From AC-32 sp963754265 (GTDB taxonomy: Bacteria; Actinomycetota; Thermoleophilia; Gaiellales; Gaiellaceae): a stretch of 64,000 nucleotides of DNA. Each line of letters starts with the position of its first letter. Positions within the stretch are counted from its first letter, which is position 1. Shown here one piece after another: positions 56,515-62,990 of this stretch. The translations under genes and the position numbers were made by a program. The stretch is from assembly GCA_963754265.1 (NCBI GenBank), contig CAVWFB010000016.1, forward strand, positions 310,001 to 374,000, in the 5' to 3' direction. The notes beneath the pieces were generated by a model. It saw only the letters and a program-made list of their open reading frames with translations. It was not told the origin of the DNA and searched no databases.

Positions 56515-58722
56515 CTAAGACGGGGTCACGCGGTACGCGTCGAAGACCGCGTCGAGGTTCCTCAGAGCCGTCAGCAAGCTGCGGAGAGCCTTGACGTCGC
56601 CGACCTCGGCCACGTACCAGTTCTTGGCGAGCTGGTCTTCGACATGACCGCCGTACTCGACGATGTTCGCGCCGTGCTCGGCGAACGTCCGGGCCACGTC
56701 TTCGAGCAGCCGCGGCCGGTCCCAGGAGTCGACCGAGATCTGCACGCGGAAGCTCTGCGTCGCGCCGCCGTCCCAGGACACGTTCGTGAACCGCTCCGGG
56801 TTGCGCTTGAGGGCCTTCACGTTCGAGCAGTCCTCGCGGTGGATCGTGATCCCCTTGCCGAGCGAGATGTAGCCGACGATGTTGTCGCCCGGGAGCGGAG
56901 TGCAGCACTTGGCGAGCCGGACGAGCACGTCGTCCACCCCGCGGACGGAGATGCCGAAGTTCTCGCTCGAGACGGCGTGGCGCGCCTTCGGCGCCTTGAG
57001 CGGAATCGCCTCCTCGGTAGCGACCTCCTCGGTCTTCAGGCGCTGGATGACCTTGTTGACGATCTGGCCGGCGGAGAGCTTCCCCGACCCGAGAGCGAGG
57101 TAGAAGTCCTCGGCCTTTTTGAAGCCGGTCTCGCGGATCACCTGCGCCAGCACCGCGGAGCCCTGGAGCTTCTTGTACGGGAGGTTCTGCTTCTTCAGCG
57201 CCGCCTCGAGGGACTCACGGCCCTTTTGCTCGGTCTCCTCTCGCGTCTCGCGCGAGAACCACTGCCTGATCTTGTTGCGGGCCCGCGAGGAGGCGGCCAG
57301 CGAGAGCCAGTCGCGCGACGGGCCGCGCCCGGCCTTGGTGGTCAGGATCTCGACGAAGTCGCCGCTCTTGAGGCGGTAGTGGAGCGGCACGATCCGGCCG
57401 TTGATCTTGGCGCCCACGGTTCGGTGCCCGACGTCGGTGTGCACCGCATAGGCGAAGTCGATCGGGGTCGAGTTGGACGGCAGCACCTTGACCTCGCCCT
57501 TGGGCGTGAACACGTAGACCTCGTCGTCGAAGAGGTCGGTGCGGAAGCTCCTGATGAACTCGCGCGGGTCGGCCTCGTCCTCCTGCCAGTCCATGAGCTG
57601 GCGGATCCAGGCGAGCCATTCCTCGTCGGCCGGGCCGTCCTTCGAGCCGACCTTGTAGAGCCAGTGCGCGGCCACGCCGAACTCGGCGGTCTCGTGCATC
57701 TCGCGCGTTCGCACCTGGATCTCGAGCGGCCGCCCCTCGGGGCCGACGACGGTCGTGTGCAGCGCGCGGTAGCCGTTCAGCTTCGGCATCGCGACGTAGT
57801 CCTTGAACCGGCCGGGCATCGGCTTCCAGAGCGAGTGGATCAGGCCGAGCGCGCCGTAGCAGTCGCGGGTTCCCTCGTCGCTGTCCCGCTCCACGATCAC
57901 GCGCATGGCCGTGAGGTCGTAGATCTCGTTGAACTCGCGGCCCTTCTTGGCCATCTTGTCGTAGATGGAATAGAAGTGCTTCGCGCGGCCCGAGATGTCG
58001 GCCGGGATGTCCACCTTCTCGAGCTCGCGCTGGAGCGTCATCGCGGCCTCGCGCACGTGCACCTCGCGGTCGGCTCGCCGCTCGCTGACCATCGCCTTGA
58101 TCTCGTCGTACTTGCGCGGGTGCAAGGTCGAGAAGGCGAGGTCTTCCAGCTCCCACTTGAGCTTGTTGATCCCCAGGCGGTGGGCGAGCGGCGCGTAGAC
58201 CTCGAGCGTCTCCTTGCCCTTCTGCACCTGCTTCTGCTTGCCGAGGTACTCGATCGTGCGCATGTTGTGGAGCCGGTCCGCGAGCTTGATCAGGATCACG
58301 CGCACGTCCTGCGCCATCGCGACGATCATCTTGCGGTAGTTCTCGGCCTCGGCCTGCTCGCGGCTCTGGAACTGGATCCGCGTCAGCTTGGTGACGCCCT
58401 CCACCAGCTGGGCGATCTCGTCACCGAACTCGTCGCGCACCTCCTTGATGTCGGTGCCGGTGTCCTCGACGACGTCGTGGAGGAGCGCCGCCGCGATCGT
58501 CTCCTCGTCGAGCCGCAGCTCCGCACAGATCTTCGCCGCGCCCCACGGGTGGTTGATGAAGTCCTCGCCCGAGCGGCGCTGCTGTCCTTCGTGGGCGCTC
58601 GCGGCGAAGCGGAACGCCCGTGCGAGCAGGTCGCGATCGACGTCCGGGTTGTAGGCGGCGACGGTCGCGATCAGCTCATCGATCAGCTCTTGGTGTCGTT
58701 CACTTGTCTCGAGGACCGTCAT
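56515..58722 (-). CDS. rel: bifunctional (p)ppGpp synthetase/hydrolase (Rel)
   Basis: 735 aa. HD hydrolase domain: FINHPWGAAKICAEL, LLHDVVEDTG, IKLADRLHNMRT. Synthetase domain: KHFYSIYDKMAKKGREFNEIYDLTAMRVIV, GRFKDYVAMPKLNGYRALHTTVVG. Then TGS (VFTPKGEVKVLPSNSTPIDFAYAVHTDVGH), a zinc-finger-like region (CCTPLPGDNIVGYISLGKGITIHREDC) and a C-terminal ACT domain. Both catalytic halves look intact, so it can make and break the stringent alarmone. TACAAT is 6 nt before the ATG, giving a leaderless mRNA. Confidence 0.96.
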   Translation of the reverse strand: MTVLETSERHQELIDELIATVAAYNPDVDRDLLARAFRFAASAHEGQQRRSGEDFINHPWGAAKICAELRLDEETIAAALLHDVVEDTGTDIKEVRDEFGDEIAQLVEGVTKLTRIQFQSREQAEAENYRKMIVAMAQDVRVILIKLADRLHNMRTIEYLGKQKQVQKGKETLEVYAPLAHRLGINKLKWELEDLAFSTLHPRKYDEIKAMVSERRADREVHVREAAMTLQRELEKVDIPADISGRAKHFYSIYDKMAKKGREFNEIYDLTAMRVIVERDSDEGTRDCYGALGLIHSLWKPMPGRFKDYVAMPKLNGYRALHTTVVGPEGRPLEIQVRTREMHETAEFGVAAHWLYKVGSKDGPADEEWLAWIRQLMDWQEDEADPREFIRSFRTDLFDDEVYVFTPKGEVKVLPSNSTPIDFAYAVHTDVGHRTVGAKINGRIVPLHYRLKSGDFVEILTTKAGRGPSRDWLSLAASSRARNKIRQWFSRETREETEQKGRESLEAALKKQNLPYKKLQGSAVLAQVIRETGFKKAEDFYLALGSGKLSAGQIVNKVIQRLKTEEVATEEAIPLKAPKARHAVSSENFGISVRGVDDVLVRLAKCCTPLPGDNIVGYISLGKGITIHREDCSNVKALKRNPERFTNVSWDGGATQSFRVQISVDSWDRPRLLEDVARTFAEHGANIVEYGGHVEDQLAKNWYVAEVGDVKALRSLLTALRNLDAVFDAYRVTPS

Positions 58723-58728
58723 AGGAAA

Positions 58729-58734
58729 ATTGTA
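58729..58734 (-). promoter_or_regulatory. -10 box of leaderless promoter (TACAAT)
   Basis: On the minus strand TACAAT is 6 nt before the rel ATG. Confidence 0.55.
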
Positions 58735-58799
58735 CTCCGGGGCTTTCCCGAGCCCGCGAGGCGTAATTCCTCGCGCAGGAGGGAACTCTTTCGAGGCGA

Positions 58800-58952
58800 A
58801 TGGGGATCGTCATGCGCAATCGAAGGAACGAACGGAAGGCCGCCGCGCTGGCGCGGCTGCTCCTGTCGCTCGACGACGCCGCGCGGGATGCGCGGCCGTG
58901 GTGGCGTGTGCGACGCGTGTCGCGGGCGGCGCTCGGAACGTCCCGCGCCTAG
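58800..58952 (+). CDS. possible small basic protein
   Basis: A 50-codon frame (MGIVMRNRRNERKAAALARL and on) lies in the 226-bp gap upstream of rel, on the opposite strand. It is Arg/Ala-rich and ends with a 4-bp overlap of the convergent small gene. An AGGAGGG lies about 20 nt upstream, too far for a normal start. It may be chance; there is no other support. Confidence 0.25.
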   Translation: MGIVMRNRRNERKAAALARLLLSLDDAARDARPWWRVRRVSRAALGTSRA

Positions 58953-59119
58953 GTTCCGCCGCCGAACGGGAACACGAACGGGCCCGTCTTGTTGGCGACG
59001 TCCTTGACGCGCTGCTGGGCGTCCTCGCGGTTGAGCTCGGCCTGGCGCTCGCGCTCCTGCGCGTAGCGCGCGTGCGCCTTCTTGTGTCGCCGTGCCCTGA
59101 GTGCATGCCGAAGCCCCAT
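58949..59119 (-). CDS. small basic helical protein
   Basis: 56 aa: MGLRHALRARRHKKAHARYA, a helix of Arg/Glu/Gln (QERERQAELNREDAQQRVKDVANK), then FVFPFGGGT. ATG 59119 overlaps the stop of the upstream 65-aa gene by one base (TGATG), showing that the two are co-translated. Tail and charge pattern look conserved-type rather than random. Function unknown. Confidence 0.6.
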   Translation of the reverse strand: MGLRHALRARRHKKAHARYAQERERQAELNREDAQQRVKDVANKTGPFVFPFGGGT

Positions 59120-59316
59120 CAGTGCCTCGGTCGACCCTCGTCGTATGCCTTCACGTAGTTGGGCGGGACGATCTCGGGACCGCCGCCCACCGCGGGCGCC
59201 CCCGAATGAACCGCCATCGCGTCCGTGTTTTCCAGCGGCGCCTTGTCGGATCTCGTCAAGTCGCGCTTGTCGAGCGAACGGAGCCGGAACCGCTTGAACC
59301 GTTCGACGATGCTCAT
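59119..59316 (-). CDS. small protein of unknown function
   Basis: 65 aa: a basic N-terminus (MSIVERFKRFRLRSLDKRDL) and a Pro/Gly-rich end (GGGPEIVPPNYVKAYDEGRPRH). TACCAT lies 7 nt before the ATG, so it starts a two-gene leaderless transcript with the 56-aa gene. It follows recJ by 21 bp but has its own promoter. No family recognised. Confidence 0.6.
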   Translation of the reverse strand: MSIVERFKRFRLRSLDKRDLTRSDKAPLENTDAMAVHSGAPAVGGGPEIVPPNYVKAYDEGRPRH

Positions 59317-59323
59317 GTGACGA

Positions 59324-59329
59324 ATGGTA
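59324..59329 (-). promoter_or_regulatory. -10 box of leaderless promoter (TACCAT)
   Basis: On the minus strand TACCAT is 7 nt before ATG 59316 of the 65-aa gene. Confidence 0.45.
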
Positions 59330-59337
59330 CTCCGCAG

Positions 59338-61215
59338 CTAGGCCGCTCGAGCGAGCTCGAGCTCGCCCAGGAGGGCAAGGAATCGCTCGGACTCCAGCAG
59401 GTGACGCCGGGGGCCCGGCTCGGCCACGTCCAACTCCTCGAAGATCGCGGCTGCGGCCGGATCGCGGGCCTCGGCCGGCTTTCGCCACTCACCCTTGAGC
59501 CACTCGCGCCGCTCGACGTAGCGGTCGTCCGCATCGAAGACCTCGCGGACGTTCAGCTGCGGCGAGACGGTGCCGTTCCACTGGTTCGCCTCGAGCTTGA
59601 AGGCGAGGTCGTAGTGCCCGGCCCGGCGCAGGCGCTCGATCTGCCTGCCCAGCCGGAAGGCGATCGCGTTGCCGGAATCGCGGCCGTCCTCACGCACGCG
59701 GAACTTCAGGTGTTTGCCCTCCCCCACCGCGACCGGCTCGACGAGCTCGCAGCCGGCGAGCAGGAGCGTCACGTTCGGGTTGCCGAGCCCGAACGGCGCC
59801 AGACCGGCGAGCTCGGTGCACAGCTCCAACGTGAGGTCGCCGCCGTGGACGAGGGCGTCGACCTTGGTCGGCGGACGGAGATCGTCCTCGGCCAGGGCGA
59901 GGTCGCCGATCGCGGAGAACGCTTCTGCGAAGGCGTCGACGTTCTCGGGCTTGATCGAGAGCCCCGCGGCCGCGGCGTGGCCGCCCCAGCGCTCGAGGTG
60001 CTCGGCGCTCTGCCGGAGCCCGTCGTGCAGGTCGAAACCTGGAATCGACCGGCCCGAGCCTTTCCAGTTCGCATCCGTGCCCGCAATCAAGACGACCGGC
60101 CGGCCGTAGCGCTCGACCAGCCGCGAGGCGACGATCCCGATAACGCCCTCGTGCCAGCCGGCGCCGGCGACGACGTACGCCCGCTTGCGGCGACGTGATT
60201 CCGGCCACGACTCGATCGCCTCGGCCGCCTCGCGCAGGATCCGCTCCTCGACGGCCTGGCGGTCGCGGTTGAGATCCTCCAACTGGGCCGCCAGGCGCCG
60301 GGCCGGCTCTCGCTCCTCCGTCAGCAGGAGCTCCAGCGCGGCCTCCGGCCGGCCGAGCCGCCCGGCGGCGTTCAGGCGCGGCGCCAGGCGGAAGCCGATC
60401 GCTCCTGCGTCCACCGTCGCCGGGTCGACCCGTGCCGAGCGCATCAGCTCCTGCAGGCCCGGCTTCTGCGAGCGCGCGAGCTGCCGCAGGCCCGCCACGG
60501 CAAGGCCGCGGTTCTCGTTCACGAGGGGCACGACATCGGCGACAGTCGCGACCGCGACGAGGTCGAGGTGCCTCACGAGCGCCTCCGAGGTCGCGCCGAG
60601 CAGCGCCTGCCCGAGCTTCCAGACCACACCGGTGCCGCAGAGCTCCGCGAACGGGTAGTCGCAGCGATACGGCCCGACCACCGGGCAGTCGGGGAGCTCC
60701 GTCCCCGCACGGTGGTGGTCGGTGACCACCACGTCGAGCCCGCGCGCTCGCGCATGCGCGACCTCGTCGACGGCCGTAACTCCGCAGTCGACGGTCAGGA
60801 CGAGCCCGCAGCCCTCCTCGGCGAGGCGCGTGATCGTCTCTCGTGCGAGCCCGTAGCCCTCGTCGAAGCGGCTCGGCAGATGCCACGTGACGTCGGCGCC
60901 GAGCTCGCGGAGGACGAGGACGGCCAGGGCGGTCGCGCAGATCCCGTCGGCGTCGTAGTCGCCGTGGACGCAGATCTGCCGCCCCTCGGCGACGGCACGC
61001 CGAATCGCCTCACAGGCCGCCTTCATGTCGCCGAGCCGAAACGGGTCGTGTTCCGGCAGCTCGGCGGCGAGGAATTCGCGGGCCTGTCCAGGATCCGCGT
61101 ATCCGCGCCGTACGAGGACGGCCGCGAGAGTCTCGCTCAGCCCGAGATCGCGCACGAGAGCTTCGACCTCGTCTCTCGGGCAGTCGGCGCGCAGCTTCCA
61201 GTTCGGCTGTTGCAT
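59338..61215 (-). CDS. recJ: single-stranded-DNA-specific 5'-3' exonuclease RecJ
   Basis: 625 aa DHH-family nuclease. Motif I VHGDYDADGICATA (Asp86, Asp88, Asp90), LTVDCGV, the DHH motif VVTDHHRAG (166-168) and CGTGVVWKLGQALL are intact. A DHHA1 domain (WHEGVIGIVASRLVERYGRPVVLI, SGRSIPGFDLHDGL, GGHAAAAGLSI) and a C-terminal OB domain follow. It degrades ssDNA in recombination and repair. Upstream lies a block of direct repeats. Confidence 0.95.
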   Translation of the reverse strand: MQQPNWKLRADCPRDEVEALVRDLGLSETLAAVLVRRGYADPGQAREFLAAELPEHDPFRLGDMKAACEAIRRAVAEGRQICVHGDYDADGICATALAVLVLRELGADVTWHLPSRFDEGYGLARETITRLAEEGCGLVLTVDCGVTAVDEVAHARARGLDVVVTDHHRAGTELPDCPVVGPYRCDYPFAELCGTGVVWKLGQALLGATSEALVRHLDLVAVATVADVVPLVNENRGLAVAGLRQLARSQKPGLQELMRSARVDPATVDAGAIGFRLAPRLNAAGRLGRPEAALELLLTEEREPARRLAAQLEDLNRDRQAVEERILREAAEAIESWPESRRRKRAYVVAGAGWHEGVIGIVASRLVERYGRPVVLIAGTDANWKGSGRSIPGFDLHDGLRQSAEHLERWGGHAAAAGLSIKPENVDAFAEAFSAIGDLALAEDDLRPPTKVDALVHGGDLTLELCTELAGLAPFGLGNPNVTLLLAGCELVEPVAVGEGKHLKFRVREDGRDSGNAIAFRLGRQIERLRRAGHYDLAFKLEANQWNGTVSPQLNVREVFDADDRYVERREWLKGEWRKPAEARDPAAAAIFEELDVAEPGPRRHLLESERFLALLGELELARAA

Positions 61216-61267
61216 GGGCAGTCAACCGTACGGAGGCCGCCGGACGGCCCTGTGCGAGCGCGCAGGG

Positions 61268-61402
61268 CGGCATCGCAAGCGAGCGGACGGGCCGCCGGCA
61301 AAGCCGGCACCCCCTCTTACGGTCGGCATCGCAAGCGAGCGGACGGGCGGGCGCGCCGGCAAAGCCGGCACCCCCTCTTACGGTCGGCGTCGCAAGCGAG
61401 CG
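61268..61402. repeat. intergenic tandem repeats with hairpins
   Basis: Two copies of a 56- and 61-bp unit (starting CGGCATCGCAAGCGAGCGGA at 61268 and 61324) and a partial third at 61385. Each full copy holds GCCGGC-AAA-GCCGGC (61294-61308 and 61355-61369) followed by ACCCCCTCTTAC. The block fills most of the 189-bp gap between the recJ start and the membrane gene stop. Copies differ by 4-5 inserted bases. Confidence 0.8.
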
Positions 61403-61404
61403 CC

Positions 61405-61686
61405 TTACTCGCGCGGAAGCTTCACGCCGAGAAGCGAGAGCCCGACGAGGAGGGCGAGCACGGCCACCGCAAGGCCTGCGACGAGCCACGGATGGCGCCG
61501 TCGCTGCAGAGCCTCCCAGCCGATCTTCGTCCAGAGCACGACCAGGCCGGCCGCCGCGCCGAAGACGACGACCAGGACCGGCGCGAGGACTGCCGCGCGC
61601 TCCAGCGAGAGCTCGAAGACCCCGACCGCCACCAGCACGAGCGCGGCGGTCACGAGGCCCGAGAGAAGCACCGCCCGCATGCTCAC
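61405..61686 (-). CDS. small membrane protein, three helices
   Basis: 93 aa: three predicted membrane helices (AVLLSGLVTAALVLVAVGVFEL; AAVLAPVLVVVFGAAAGLVVLW; WLVAGLAVAVLALLVGLSLLG) with a short basic loop (EALQRRRHP). ATG at 61686; MRAVLL at 61680 is an alternative. It ends 3 bp before the repeat block and is divergent from the next gene. No family recognised. Confidence 0.65.
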   Translation of the reverse strand: MSMRAVLLSGLVTAALVLVAVGVFELSLERAAVLAPVLVVVFGAAAGLVVLWTKIGWEALQRRRHPWLVAGLAVAVLALLVGLSLLGVKLPRE

Positions 61687-61708
61687 GGGGTCAGTCTAGT
61701 CCCGTGAC

Positions 61709-61714
61709 TATCCT
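61709..61714 (+). promoter_or_regulatory. -10 box of leaderless promoter (TATCCT)
   Basis: TATCCT ends 6 nt before the GTG of the 152-aa protein gene. Confidence 0.5.
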
Positions 61715-61720
61715 CTGCCT

Positions 61721-62179
61721 GTGGACGTGGACAACTACTCGTCGGGCGACGACATCGTCGTCGAGTTCCTCCGCCTGCGCTTCAGCTTCAACGCCTCCGA
61801 CTTCTCACAACGGGTCACCGCGGCAGCCTTCAAGCTCGGGCTCGTGGACGACAACGAGCTCGACGACGAGGAGACCGAGGATCTCGTCGAGCTGACCGCC
61901 GACGGGGTGATCGAGGAGCCGCGCAGCGAGCTCGGGCGCTACCTCGTGCGCCACTGGGAGCGACTCTCGCTCGTCGAGGGCGAGTCGCTCGTCTACTGGC
62001 TCCGCAAGCTGGTCTTCCGCGGCGCGTGGCTCGATCACCGCGTGAAGGACGGCCGCCTAGAGGTGACGTGGGACGACGGATCATCGGAGTTCGCCTACCT
62101 CGAGCCCGGCGGCGAGCGGGCGCTGCTCGAGCTGGCCCCCACTCCCTCCTGGCACGAGCTTCAGTTCCGCCGCGCTTGA
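61721..62179 (+). CDS. acidic protein of unknown function
   Basis: 152 aa, very acidic (LGLVDDNELDDEETEDLVELTADGVIEE), soluble. It begins VDVDNYSSGDDIVVEFLRLRFSFNASDF, ends in a beta-rich section (GRLEVTWDDGSSEFAYLEPGG, then PTPSWHELQF). GTG 61721 supported by the promoter box. No recognised domain. The ArsR-like gene follows 35 bp on with its own operator. Confidence 0.65.
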   Translation: MDVDNYSSGDDIVVEFLRLRFSFNASDFSQRVTAAAFKLGLVDDNELDDEETEDLVELTADGVIEEPRSELGRYLVRHWERLSLVEGESLVYWLRKLVFRGAWLDHRVKDGRLEVTWDDGSSEFAYLEPGGERALLELAPTPSWHELQFRRA

Positions 62180-62190
62180 CTCCCAGCTAG

Positions 62191-62214
62191 CGTAAGTCTA
62201 GACTTACGTAAGTC
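62191..62214 (+). promoter_or_regulatory. ArsR-type operator with three half-sites
   Basis: GTAAGTC (62192-98), GACTTAC (62201-07) and GTAAGTC (62208-14) form two interlocked palindromes, CGTAAGTCTAGACTTACG and ACTTACGTAAGT, ending directly at the ATG 62215. A TAGACT -10 box lies inside. The site fits autorepression by the ArsR-like protein. Confidence 0.7.
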
Positions 62215-62526
62215 ATGGCTTACCGAATGGCTATGGACGCGTTGGGCGATCCGACCAGGAGGGCGATCTTCGAGCAGTTGCGCGGAGGCCCCCGTGCGGT
62301 CGGAGAGATCGCAGGCGATCTGCCGGTCAGCCGGCCCGCGGTCTCGCAGCACCTGCGCGTGTTGAAGGAGGCGGGGCTCGTGACCGAGCGCCGGGACGGC
62401 ACCCGGCGGCTCTACCGGCTCGATCCGGACGGTCTGGCCCAGGTGCGCCGCTACTTCGACGAGTTCTGGACCGAGGCCCTCGCAGGGTTCAAGGCGGCGG
62501 CCGAGAGCGAGAGGAGGAACGGATGA
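62215..62526 (+). CDS. ArsR-family winged-helix transcription regulator
   Basis: 103 aa winged helix: MDALGDPTRRAIFEQLRGGPRAVGEIAGDLPVSRPAVSQHLRVLKEAGLVTERRDGTRRLYRLDPDGL. The recognition helix is SRPAVSQHLRVL. It has no metal-binding cysteines, so it belongs to the SdpR/AHSA1-linked branch. It is followed, with a 4-bp overlap, by an AHSA1-type SRPBCC gene, the usual partner. It probably represses itself via the operator just before its start. Confidence 0.92.
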   Translation: MAYRMAMDALGDPTRRAIFEQLRGGPRAVGEIAGDLPVSRPAVSQHLRVLKEAGLVTERRDGTRRLYRLDPDGLAQVRRYFDEFWTEALAGFKAAAESERRNG

Positions 62527-62990
62527 GCACGCAGGCAACCGAGACGGGGGCGATCCGCCGGTCGATCACGGTCGACTGCTCGGTCGAGCACGCCTTCTCG
62601 ACCTTCACCGATCGGATTCACGAGTGGTGGCCGCTCGAGGCGCATTCGATCGAGATCGGCGAGACGGGCTCGACGCCGGAGACGGTCGTCTTCGACGGCC
62701 CGGGCGGCCGGATCTACGAGCGCACGACGAAGGGCGAGGAGCTCGACTGGGCGCACATCACCGCCTTCGAGCCGCCGAGCCGCTTCGTGCTCGCGTGGAA
62801 TCCGAGCCGCGAGGAGCGGCCTCGCACGGAGATCGAGGTCACGTTCACGGACGAGGACGGGAAGACCCGCGTCGACCTGGAGCACCGCGGCTGGGAGAAC
62901 GTCGGCGATCACGCCGCGGAGATGCGGCAGAGCTACGAGTCCGGCTGGCCGGGCGTCCTCGCCTCGTACGGGGAGAGCGCCTCGGGCTAG
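62523..62990 (+). CDS. SRPBCC / AHSA1-family ligand-binding protein
   Basis: 155 aa, START-like fold: IRRSITVDCSVEHAFSTFTDRIHEWWPLEAHSIEIG, GGRIYERTTKGEELDWAHITAFEPPSRFVLAWNP, TEIEVTFTDEDGKTRVDLEHRGWENVGDHAAEM. A hydrophobic cavity is expected; ligand unknown. It is coupled to the ArsR-like gene (ATGA overlap), so its ligand may signal to that regulator. Converges on the next gene with a 3-bp overlap. Confidence 0.9.
   Translation: MSTQATETGAIRRSITVDCSVEHAFSTFTDRIHEWWPLEAHSIEIGETGSTPETVVFDGPGGRIYERTTKGEELDWAHITAFEPPSRFVLAWNPSREERPRTEIEVTFTDEDGKTRVDLEHRGWENVGDHAAEMRQSYESGWPGVLASYGESASG

Noticed and set aside
56644..59007. 787-codon open frame on the plus strand opposite rel
   Set aside because: Antisense shadow of the rel gene; low-complexity composition and no start signal.
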